Shown here: positions 53,885-64,000 of the stretch, piece after piece
Position numbering within the stretch: the first letter of the stretch is position 1
How the letters are laid out: every line of letters begins with the position of its first letter
Assembly (NCBI GenBank): GCA_963680875.1
Contig: OY804578.1
Location: forward strand, 496,001 to 560,000
Source: Bathymodiolus brooksi
Taxonomy: Eukaryota; Mollusca; Bivalvia; Mytilida; Modiolidae
DNA: 64,000 nucleotides
Reading direction: 5' to 3'
Translations under genes and position numbers: made by a program
The notes under the pieces: generated by a model
Databases searched by the model: none
What the model saw: the letters and a program-made list of their open reading frames with translations, nothing else
Told to the model about the DNA's origin: nothing

Positions 53885-56800
53885 AATTACTTCATCTCCG
53901 GTAATGCGTCAGCGTGATGACAAATAATTGCTTCATCTCCGGTAAAGCATCAACGTGATGACAAATAATTACTTCATCTCCGGTAATACGTCAATGTGAT
54001 GACAAATAATTACTTCATCTCCGGTAATACATCAACGTGATGACAAATAATTAATCTATCTCTGGTAATACGTCAACGCGATGACAAATAATTACTTCAT
54101 CTCCCAAAATACGTGAACGTGATGACAAATAATTACTTCATCTCCAGTAATACATGAACGTGATGACAAATAATTACTTCATCTCCGAAAATACGTCAGC
54201 GTGATGACAAATAATTACTTCATCTTCGGTAATCAGTCAGTGTGATGACAAATAATTACTTCATCTCCGGTAAAACGTCAGCGTGATGGCAAATAATTGC
54301 TTCATCTCTAGTAATACGTCAGCGTGATGACTAATAATTACTTCATCTCCAGCAATATGTCAGCGTGATGACAAAAAAATACTTCATTTCTGGTAATACG
54401 TCAGCGTGATGACAAATAATTACTTCATCTCCGGTAATACGTCAACGTGATGACAAATAATTGCTCCATCTCCGGTAATACGTCAACGTTATTACAAATA
54501 ATTACTTCATCTCCGGAAATACATCAACGTGATGACAAATAATTACTTCATCTCTGGTAATACGTCAACACGATGACATATAATTACTTCGTCTACCGTA
54601 ATACGTGAATGTGATGACAAATAATTATTTCATCTCCAGTAATACGTCAACGTGATGACAAATAATTATTTCATCTCCGGTAATACGTCAGCGTGATGAC
54701 AAATAATTACTTCATCTCCGGTAATAAGTCAGTGTGATGACAAATAATTACTTCATCTCCGGTAATATGTCAACGTGTTGACAAAAATTACTTCATATCC
54801 CAGAATACATCAACGTGATGACAAATAATTACTTAATCTCCTGTAATGCGTCAATGTGATGACCAATAATTACTTCATCTCTGGTAATACGTCAACGTGA
54901 TGTCAAATAATTACTTCATCTTCGGTAATACGTCAGCGTGATGGCAAATAATTTCTTCATCTCTGGTAATACGTCAGCGTGATGACTAATAATTACTTCA
55001 TCTCCAGCAATATGTCAGCGTGATGATAAAAAATTACTTCATTTCTGGTAATACATCAACGTGATGACAAATAATTACTTCATCTCTGGTAATACGTCAA
55101 CACGATGACATATAATTACTTCATCTACCGTAATACGTGAATGTGATGACAAATAATTATTTCATCTCCAGTAATACGTCCAACGTGATGACAAATAATT
55201 ACTTCATCTCCGGTAATACATCAACGTGATGACAAATAATTACTCTATCTCTGGTAATACGTCAACACGATGACAAATAATTACTTCATCTCCGGTAATA
55301 TGTCAACGTGTTGACAAAAATTACTTCATCTCCCATAATACATCAACGTGATGACAAATAATTACTTCATCTCCTGTAATGCGTCAATGTGATGACCAAT
55401 AATTACTTCATCTCTGGTAATACGTCAACGTGATGACAAATAATTACTTCATTTCTGGTAATACGTCAGCGTGATGACAAATAATTGCTTCATCTCCGGT
55501 AAAGCATCAACGTGATGACAAATAATTACTTCATCTCCGGTAATACGTCAATGTGATGACAAATAATTACTTCATCTCCGGTAATACATCAACGTGATGA
55601 CAAATAATTACTTCATCTCTGTTAATACGTCAACACGATGACATATAATTACTTCATCTACCGTAATACGTGAATGTGATGACAAATAATTATTTCATCT
55701 CCAGTAATACGTCAACGTGATGACAAATAATTATTTCATCTCCGGTAATACGTCAGCGTGATGACAAATAATTACTTCATCTCCAGTAATAAGTCAGTGT
55801 GATGACAAATAATTACTTCATCTCCGGTAATATGTCAACGTGTTGACAAAAATTACTTCATCTCCCATAATACATCAACGTGATGACAAATAATTATTTC
55901 ATCTCCTGTAATGCGTCAATGTGATGACCAATAATTACTTCATCTCTGGTAATACGTCAACGTGATGACAAATAATTACTTCATCTCCGGTAATACGTCA
56001 GCGTGATGACTAATAAATACTTCATCTCCAGCAATATGTCAGCGTGATGATAAAAAATTACTTCATTTCTGGTAATACGTCAGCGTGATGACAAATAATT
56101 ACTTCATCTCCGGTAATACGTCAACGTGATGACAAATAATTGCTCCATCTCCGGTAATACGTCAACGTTATTACAAATAATTACTTCATCTCCGAAATAC
56201 ATCAACGTGATGACAAATAATTACTTCATCTCTGGTAATACGTCAACACGATGACATATAATTACTTCATCTACCGTAATACGTGAATGTTATGACAAAT
56301 AATTACTTCATCTCCAGTAATAAGTCAACGTGATGACAAATAATTATTTCATCTCCGGTAATACGTCAGCGTGATGACAAATAATTACTTCATCTCCGGT
56401 AATAAGTCAGTGTGATGACAAATAATTACTTCATCTCCGGTAATACGTCAGCGTGATGGCAAATAATTTCTTCATCTCTGGTAATACGTCAGCGTGATGA
56501 CTAATAATTACTTCATCTCCAGCAATATGTCAGCGTGATGATAAAAAATTACTTCATTTCTGGTAATACGTCAGCGTGATGACAAATAATTGCTTCATCT
56601 CCGGTAAAGCATCAACGTGATGACAAATAATTAGTCTATCTCTGGTAATACGTCAACGCGATGACAAATAATTACTTCATCTCCCAAAATACGTGAACGT
56701 GATGACAAATAATTACTTCATCTCAAGTAATACGTCAACGTGATGACAAATAATTACTTCATCTCCGATAATACGTCAGCGTGATGACAAATAATTACTT

Positions 56801-58021
56801 CAACTTCGGTAATAAGTCAGTGTGATGACAAATAATTACTTCATCTCCGGTAATACGTCAGCGTGATGGCAAATAATTGCTTCATCTCTGGTAATACGTC
56901 AGCGTGATGACTAATAATTACTTCATCTCCAGCAATATGTCAGCGTGATGACAAAAAATTACTTCATTTCTGGTAATACGTCAGCGTGATGAAAATAATT
57001 ACTTCATCTCCGGTAATGCGTCAGCGTGATGACAAATAATTGCTTCATCTCCGGTAAAGCATCAACGTGATGACAAATAATTACTTCATCTCCGGTAATA
57101 CGTCAATGTGATGACAAATAATTACTTCATCTCCGGTAATACATCAACGTGATGACAAATAATTAATCTATCTCTGGTAATACGTCAACGCGATGACAAA
57201 TAATTACTTCATCTCCCAAAATACGTGAACGTGATGACAAATAATTACTTCATCTCCAGTAATACGTGAACGTGATGACAAATAATTACTTCATCTCCGA
57301 TAATACGTCAGCGTGATGACAAATAATTACTTCATCTTCGGTAATAAGTCAGTGTGATGACAAATAATTACTTCATCTCCGGTAAAACGTCAGCGTGATG
57401 GCAAATAATTGCTTCATCTCTAGTAATACGTCAGCGTGATGACTAATAATTACTTCATCTCCAGCAATATGTCAGCGTGATGACAAAAAATTACTTCATT
57501 TCTGGTAATACGTCAGCGTGATGACAAATAATTACTTCATCTTCGGTAATACGTCAACGTGATGACAAATAATTGCTCCATCTCCGGTAATACGTCAACG
57601 TTATTACAAATAATTACTTCATCTCCGGAAATACATCAACGTGATGACAAATAATTACTTCATCTCTGGTAATACGTCAACACGATGACATATAATTACT
57701 TCATCTACCGTAATACGTGAATGTGATGACAAATAATTATTTCATCTCCAGTAATACGTCAACGTGATGACAAATAATTATTTCATCTCCGGTAATACGT
57801 CAGCGTGATGACAAATAATTACTTCATCTCCGGTAATACGTCAACGTGATGTCAAATAATTACTTCATCTTCGGTAATACGTCAGCGTGATGGCAAATAA
57901 TTTCTTCATCTCTGGTAATACGTCAGCGTGATGACTAATAATTACTTCATCTCCAGCAATATGTCAGCGTGATGATAAAAAATTACTTCATTTCTGGTAA
58001 TACATCAACGTGATGACAAAT
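53885..58021. repeat. 4,137-bp tandem duplication, copy 1
   Basis: One hundred and one monomers with several 40-bp units. Private marks repeated at exactly +4,137 bp: TTCGTCTACCG (54,588), an extra C in ACGTCCAACG (55,176), CTGTTAATACG, TAATAAATAC, CTCCGAAATAC with one G lost (56,191) and GTTATTACAAAT in L. The left edge is approximate; two substitutions separate the copies in the first ~60 bp and one at 53,996. Confidence 0.9.
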
Positions 58022-61000
58022 AATTACTTCATCTTCGGTAATACGTCAGCGTGATGACAAATAATTGCTTCATCTCCGGTAAAGCATCAACGTGATGACA
58101 AATAATTACTTCATCTCCGGTAATACGTCAATTTGATGACAAATAATTACTTCATCTCCGGTAATACATCAACGTGATGACAAATAATTAATCTATCTCT
58201 GGTAATACGTCAACGCGATGACAAATAATTACTTCATCTCCCAAAATACGTGAACGTGATGACAAATAATTACTTCATCTCCAGTAATACATGAACGTGA
58301 TGACAAATAATTACTTCATCTCCGAAAATACGTCAGCGTGATGACAAATAATTACTTCATCTTCGGTAATCAGTCAGTGTGATGACAAATAATTACTTCA
58401 TCTCCGGTAAAACGTCAGCGTGATGGCAAATAATTGCTTCATCTCTAGTAATACGTCAGCGTGATGACTAATAATTACTTCATCTCCAGCAATATGTCAG
58501 CGTGATGACAAAAAAATACTTCATTTCTGGTAATACGTCAGCGTGATGACAAATAATTACTTCATCTCCGGTAATACGTCAACGTGATGACAAATAATTG
58601 CTCCATCTCCGGTAATACGTCAACGTTATTACAAATAATTACTTCATCTCCGGAAATACATCAACGTGATGACAAATAATTACTTCATCTCTGGTAATAC
58701 GTCAACACGATGACATATAATTACTTCGTCTACCGTAATACGTGAATGTGATGACAAATAATTATTTCATCTCCAGTAATACGTCAACGTGATGACAAAT
58801 AATTATTTCATCTCCGGTAATACGTCAGCGTGATGACAAATAATTACTTCATCTCCGGTAATAAGTCAGTGTGATGACAAATAATTACTTCATCTCCGGT
58901 AATATGTCAACGTGTTGACAAAAATTACTTCATATCCCAGAATACATCAACGTGATGACAAATAATTACTTAATCTCCTGTAATGCGTCAATGTGATGAC
59001 CAATAATTACTTCATCTCTGGTAATACGTCAACGTGATGTCAAATAATTACTTCATCTTCGGTAATACGTCAGCGTGATGGCAAATAATTTCTTCATCTC
59101 TGGTAATACGTCAGCGTGATGACTAATAATTACTTCATCTCCAGCAATATGTCAGCGTGATGATAAAAAATTACTTCATTTCTGGTAATACATCAACGTG
59201 ATGACAAATAATTACTTCATCTCTGGTAATACGTCAACACGATGACATATAATTACTTCATCTACCGTAATACGTGAATGTGATGACAAATAATTATTTC
59301 ATCTCCAGTAATACGTCCAACGTGATGACAAATAATTACTTCATCTCCGGTAATACATCAACGTGATGACAAATAATTACTCTATCTCTGGTAATACGTC
59401 AACACGATGACAAATAATTACTTCATCTCCGGTAATATGTCAACGTGTTGACAAAAATTACTTCATCTCCCATAATACATCAACGTGATGACAAATAATT
59501 ACTTCATCTCCTGTAATGCGTCAATGTGATGACCAATAATTACTTCATCTCTGGTAATACGTCAACGTGATGACAAATAATTACTTCATTTCTGGTAATA
59601 CGTCAGCGTGATGACAAATAATTGCTTCATCTCCGGTAAAGCATCAACGTGATGACAAATAATTACTTCATCTCCGGTAATACGTCAATGTGATGACAAA
59701 TAATTACTTCATCTCCGGTAATACATCAACGTGATGACAAATAATTACTTCATCTCTGTTAATACGTCAACACGATGACATATAATTACTTCATCTACCG
59801 TAATACGTGAATGTGATGACAAATAATTATTTCATCTCCAGTAATACGTCAACGTGATGACAAATAATTATTTCATCTCCGGTAATACGTCAGCGTGATG
59901 ACAAATAATTACTTCATCTCCAGTAATAAGTCAGTGTGATGACAAATAATTACTTCATCTCCGGTAATATGTCAACGTGTTGACAAAAATTACTTCATCT
60001 CCCATAATACATCAACGTGATGACAAATAATTATTTCATCTCCTGTAATGCGTCAATGTGATGACCAATAATTACTTCATCTCTGGTAATACGTCAACGT
60101 GATGACAAATAATTACTTCATCTCCGGTAATACGTCAGCGTGATGACTAATAAATACTTCATCTCCAGCAATATGTCAGCGTGATGATAAAAAATTACTT
60201 CATTTCTGGTAATACGTCAGCGTGATGACAAATAATTACTTCATCTCCGGTAATACGTCAACGTGATGACAAATAATTGCTCCATCTCCGGTAATACGTC
60301 AACGTTATTACAAATAATTACTTCATCTCCGAAATACATCAACGTGATGACAAATAATTACTTCATCTCTGGTAATACGTCAACACGATGACATATAATT
60401 ACTTCATCTACCGTAATACGTGAATGTTATGACAAATAATTACTTCATCTCCAGTAATAAGTCAACGTGATGACAAATAATTATTTCATCTCCGGTAATA
60501 CGTCAGCGTGATGACAAATAATTACTTCATCTCCGGTAATAAGTCAGTGTGATGACAAATAATTACTTCATCTCCGGTAATACGTCAGCGTGATGGCAAA
60601 TAATTTCTTCATCTCTGGTAATACGTCAGCGTGATGACTAATAATTACTTCATCTCCAGCAATATGTCAGCGTGATGATAAAAAATTACTTCATTTCTGG
60701 TAATACGTCAGCGTGATGACAAATAATTGCTTCATCTCCGGTAAAGCATCAACGTGATGACAAATAATTAGTCTATCTCTGGTAATACGTCAACGCGATG
60801 ACAAATAATTACTTCATCTCCCAAAATACGTGAACGTGATGACAAATAATTACTTCATCTCAAGTAATACGTCAACGTGATGACAAATAATTACTTCATC
60901 TCCGATAATACGTCAGCGTGATGACAAATAATTACTTCAACTTCGGTAATAAGTCAGTGTGATGACAAATAATTACTTCATCTCCGGTAATACGTCAGCG

Positions 61001-62327
61001 TGATGGCAAATAATTGCTTCATCTCTGGTAATACGTCAGCGTGATGACTAATAATTACTTCATCTCCAGCAATATGTCAGCGTGATGACAAAAAATTACT
61101 TCATTTCTGGTAATACGTCAGCGTGATGAAAATAATTACTTCATCTCCGGTAATGCGTCAGCGTGATGACAAATAATTGCTTCATCTCCGGTAAAGCATC
61201 AACGTGATGACAAATAATTACTTCATCTCCGGTAATACGTCAATGTGATGACAAATAATTACTTCATCTCCGGTAATACATCAACGTGATGACAAATAAT
61301 TAATCTATCTCTGGTAATACGTCAACGCGATGACAAATAATTACTTCATCTCCCAAAATACGTGAACGTGATGACAAATAATTACTTCATCTCCAGTAAT
61401 ACGTGAACGTGATGACAAATAATTACTTCATCTCCGATAATACGTCAGCGTGATGACAAATAATTACTTCATCTTCGGTAATAAGTCAGTGTGATGACAA
61501 ATAATTACTTCATCTCCGGTAAAACGTCAGCGTGATGGCAAATAATTGCTTCATCTCTAGTAATACGTCAGCGTGATGACTAATAATTACTTCATCTCCA
61601 GCAATATGTCAGCGTGATGACAAAAAATTACTTCATTTCTGGTAATACGTCAGCGTGATGACAAATAATTACTTCATCTTCGGTAATACGTCAACGTGAT
61701 GACAAATAATTGCTCCATCTCCGGTAATACGTCAACGTTATTACAAATAATTACTTCATCTCCGGAAATACATCAACGTGATGACAAATAATTACTTCAT
61801 CTCTGGTAATACGTCAACACGATGACATATAATTACTTCATCTACCGTAATACGTGAATGTGATGACAAATAATTATTTCATCTCCAGTAATACGTCAAC
61901 GTGATGACAAATAATTATTTCATCTCCGGTAATACGTCAGCGTGATGACAAATAATTACTTCATCTCCGGTAATACGTCAACGTGATGTCAAATAATTAC
62001 TTCATCTTCGGTAATACGTCAGCGTGATGGCAAATAATTTCTTCATCTCTGGTAATACGTCAGCGTGATGACTAATAATTACTTCATCTCCAGCAATATG
62101 TCAGCGTGATGATAAAAAATTACTTCATTTCTGGTAATACATCAACGTGATGACAAATAATTACTTCATCTTCGGTAATACGTCAGCGTGATGACAAATA
62201 ATTGCTTCATCTCCGGTAAAGCATCAACGTGATGACAAATAATTACTTCATCTCCGGTAATACGTCAATTTGATGACAAATAATTACTTCATCTCCGGTA
62301 ATACATCAACGTGATGACAAATAATTA
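58022..62327. repeat. 4,137-bp tandem duplication, copy 2 with tail
   Basis: Carries every private mark of copy 1 at +4,137 bp: TTCGTCTACCG (58,725), ACGTCCAACG (59,313), CTCCGAAATAC (60,328), ATTAGTC (60,767). Similarity continues about 170 bp past a full second unit, to 62,327, and then falls away at ATTACTC versus ATTAATC. Few differences between the copies are visible, so the event is recent. Confidence 0.9.
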
Positions 62328-63737
62328 CTCTATCTCTGGTAATACGTCAAAGCGATGACAAATAATTACTTCATCTCCCATAATACGTGAACGTGATGAC
62401 AAATAATTACTTCATCTCCAGCAATACGTCAACGTGATGACAAATAATTACTTCATCTCCGATAATACGTCAGCGTGATGACAAATTATTACTTCATCTC
62501 GGTAATAAGTCAGTGTGATGACAAATACTTACTTCATCTCCAGCAATATGTCAGCGTGATGACAAAAAATTACTTCATTTCTGGTAATACGTCAGCGTGA
62601 TGACAAATAATTACTTCATCTCCGGTAATACGTCAATGTGATGACAAATAATTACTTCATCTCCGGTAATACATCAACGTGATGACAAATAATTACTTCA
62701 TCTCTGGTAATAGGTCAACGCGATGACAAATAACTAATTCATCTCCCAAAATACGTGAACGTGATGACAAATAATTACTTCATCTCCAGTAATACGTCAA
62801 CGTTATGACAAATAATTACTTTCATCTCCGGTAATACGTCAGCGTGATGACAAATAATTACTTCATCTCCGGTAATAAGTCAGTGTGATGACAAATAATT
62901 ACTTCATCTCCGGTAATATGTCAACGTGTTGACAAATAATTACTTCATCTCCCCTAATACATCAATGTGATGACAAATAATTACTTCCTCTCCTGTAATG
63001 CGTCAATGTGATGACAAATAATTACTTCATCTCTGGTAATACGTCAACGTGATGACAAATAATTACTTCATCTCCGGTAATACGCCAGCGTGATGACAAA
63101 TAATTACTTCATCTCCGGTAATACGTAAGCGTGATGACATATAATTGCTTCATATCCGGTAATACATTAACGCGATGACAAATAATTATTTCATCTCCGG
63201 TAATAGGTCAATATCATGATAAATAATTACTTCCTCTCCGGTAATACATCAACATGATGATAAATAATTTCTTCCTCTCCAGTAATGCGTCAGCGTGATG
63301 ACAAATAATTAATTCATCTCCAGTAATGCGTCAGCGTGATGACCAATAATTACTTCATCTCCGGTAATACGTCAGCGTGATGACAAATAGTTGCTTCATA
63401 TCCGGTTAGACGTCAGCGGGATGACTAATAATGACTTCATCTCCAGCAATACGTCAATGTGATGACAAATAATTACTTCATCACTGGTAATAAGCCAGCG
63501 TGATGACAAATAATTACTTCATCTCCGGTAATACGTCAGCATGATGACCAATAATTACTTCATCTCCGGTAATACGTCAGCGTGATGACAAATAATTGCT
63601 TCATCTCCGGTAATACCTCAGCGTGAAGACAAATAATTACTTCATCTCCTGTAATACGTCAACATAATGATAAATAATTATTTCCTCTCTGTTTATAAGC
63701 CAGCGTGATGACAAATAATTACTTCATCTCTGGTAAT
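62328..63737. repeat. Diverged, non-homogenised monomer block
   Basis: About 34 monomers with many private changes and no HOR match elsewhere: ATAGGTCAATATCATGATAA, repeated TTCCTCTCC, GTTAGACGTCAGCGGGATG, AAGCCAGCG (twice), CCTCAGCGTGAAGAC, CTCTGTTTATAAGCC. Indels include TACTTTCATC (+1, near 62,819) and CATCTCGG (-1, near 62,500). The O-type monomer near 62,919 (GTGTTGACAAATAATTAC) has the full 41-bp length, unlike O elsewhere. P-type has TTCCTC and Q-type has GACAAAT, nearer to consensus than the homogenised P and Q. Confidence 0.88.
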
Positions 63738-64000
63738 ACGTCAGCGTGATGACTAAGAAATACTTCATCTCCAGCAATATGTCAGCGTGATGATAAAAAA
63801 TTACTTCATTTCTGGTAATACGTCAGCGTGATGACAAATAATTACTTCATCTCCGGTAATACGTCAACGTGATGACAAATAATTGCTCCATCTCTGGTAA
63901 TACGTCAACGTTATTACAAATAATTACTTCATCTCCGAAATACATCAACGTGATGACAAATAATTACTTCATCTCTGGTAATACGTCAACACGATGACAT
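63738..64000. repeat. Return to ordered array: T U W K' L X Y (partial)
   Basis: Matches 55,999-56,260 and 60,136-60,397 in order: T with AAATAC, U, W, K' (CTCTGG), L with GTTATTACAAAT and the one-base-short CTCCGAAATAC (63,934), X, Y with CACGATGACAT at the window end. It indicates that a further copy of the 4,137-bp family resumes on the far side of the diverged block. Confidence 0.88.

Larger units (their letters stand above)
1..64000. repeat. 41-bp satellite array filling the whole window
   Basis: Every base belongs to a head-to-tail 41-bp tandem repeat in a single orientation. Numbering the monomer from its ACGTCA start, fixed landmarks are ACGTCA (1-6), GTGATGAC (9-16), TAATTA (20-25), TTCATCTCCGG (27-37) and GTAAT (37-41). 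The consensus has 13 A, 12 T, 9 C and 7 G. Stop codons on both strands, combined with 41 not being a multiple of 3, limit open stretches in the consensus to about 55-65 nt, so no protein is encoded. Variant labels used below: A (TTGC, ends GGTAAA), B (starts GCATCA), C (CAATGTG), D (CTCTATCTCTGG), E (CGCGATG, CCCAAAAT), F (starts ACGTGA), G (CCGATAAT), H (GATGGC with TTGC), I and T (GACTAA, CCAGCAAT), J and U (starts ATGTCAG, TTTCTGG), K (TTGCTCC), L (GTTATTAAAA), M (GTGGTG), N (AAGTCAGTG), O (GTGTTG, 40 bp), P (TTAATCTCC), Q (GACCAAT), R (ACGTTAAC), S (GATGGC with TTTC), W (near consensus), X, Y (CACGATGACATAT), Z (ACGTGAATG). Confidence 0.99.

Noticed and set aside
62328..63737. Insertion of a foreign element in the diverged block
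   Set aside because: The 41-bp period and the monomer landmarks (GATGAC, AATAATT, TTCATC) continue through it. It is diverged satellite, not an inserted sequence.
1..64000. Protein-coding potential, including the 13-codon ATG frame (MTNNYFISGNTSA) in each consensus monomer
   Set aside because: The frame recurs only because the monomer repeats, has no ribosome-site context and stops at TGA each time. Stops on both strands plus a 41-bp period limit open stretches to roughly 55-65 nt in the consensus.
1..64000. CRISPR array
   Set aside because: Regular short repeats are present, but there are no unique spacers: the repeats are contiguous and the differences between units are point mutations arranged in HORs.
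1..64000. CENP-B box or known centromeric satellite
   Set aside because: I looked for a TTCG...CGGG type pattern and found none. TTCATCTCCGG does not fit it, and the 41-bp unit does not match a satellite family that I can name. Centromere function cannot be inferred from sequence alone.
1..64000. Telomeric or rDNA-spacer repeat
   Set aside because: There is no TTAGGG- or TTTAGGG-like unit, no rRNA segment, and no promoter- or terminator-like unique sequence in the window.
1..64000. tRNA, riboswitch, promoter or terminator signals
   Set aside because: Short AT-rich and dyad matches occur in every monomer at the same position, so they carry no local signal and nothing downstream for them to regulate.

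Overview
The whole 64-kb window is one uninterrupted eukaryotic-type satellite DNA array. The unit is a 41-bp monomer (about 39% GC in the consensus I read off) repeated head to tail about 1,560 times, always in the same orientation. I see no gene, RNA gene, transposon, CRISPR array or unique spacer anywhere. Both window ends lie inside the array, so its borders and chromosomal position (centromeric, subtelomeric or interstitial) cannot be seen. The organism cannot be named. A gene-free megasatellite with nested higher-order repeats (HORs) points to a eukaryote with a sizeable genome. The variant sites fall mostly at the three CpGs of the monomer and look like C-to-T decay, which suggests a CpG-methylating lineage (vertebrate, plant, or a methylating invertebrate).

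Monomers are not random copies. They fall into recognisable variants (labelled A to Z here) that recur in fixed order. Three HOR classes dominate 1-39,321: alpha (21 monomers, 860 bp: A B C D E F G H I J K L M N O P Q R S T U), beta (23 monomers, 942 bp: A B A B C D E F G H I J W K' L M N O P Q R T U) and gamma (23 monomers, 942 bp: A B A B C D E F/I J W K' L X Y Z N O P Q R' S T U). Variant O is 40 bp, which explains lengths of n x 41 minus 1. HOR lengths elsewhere (778, 819, 901, 983 bp) differ from these by whole monomers, with hybrid monomers at the joins.

Layout. 1-8,683: three rounds of alpha-beta-gamma. 8,684-9,666: a distinct 'delta' block. 9,667-34,243: beta-rich array containing a block of eight HORs (14,500-21,629) repeated at 23,432-30,557 and partly a third time from 31,500. 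34,244-39,321: chimeric HORs including a second delta block. 39,322-40,140: short local duplications. 40,141-62,327: a different HOR family ('epsilon') with its own marker monomers, organised as a 2,948-bp tandem repeat (43.4-49.3 kb) and a 4,137-bp tandem duplication (53.9-62.3 kb). 62,328-63,737: a block of diverged monomers not homogenised into HORs, which seems to keep older monomer states. 63,738-64,000: return to the ordered array.

The biology of interest is how the array evolves: nested tandem duplication, in-register unequal exchange, and an apparent relic of an earlier layer. All labels and coordinates were read by eye; copy identities are described, not computed.
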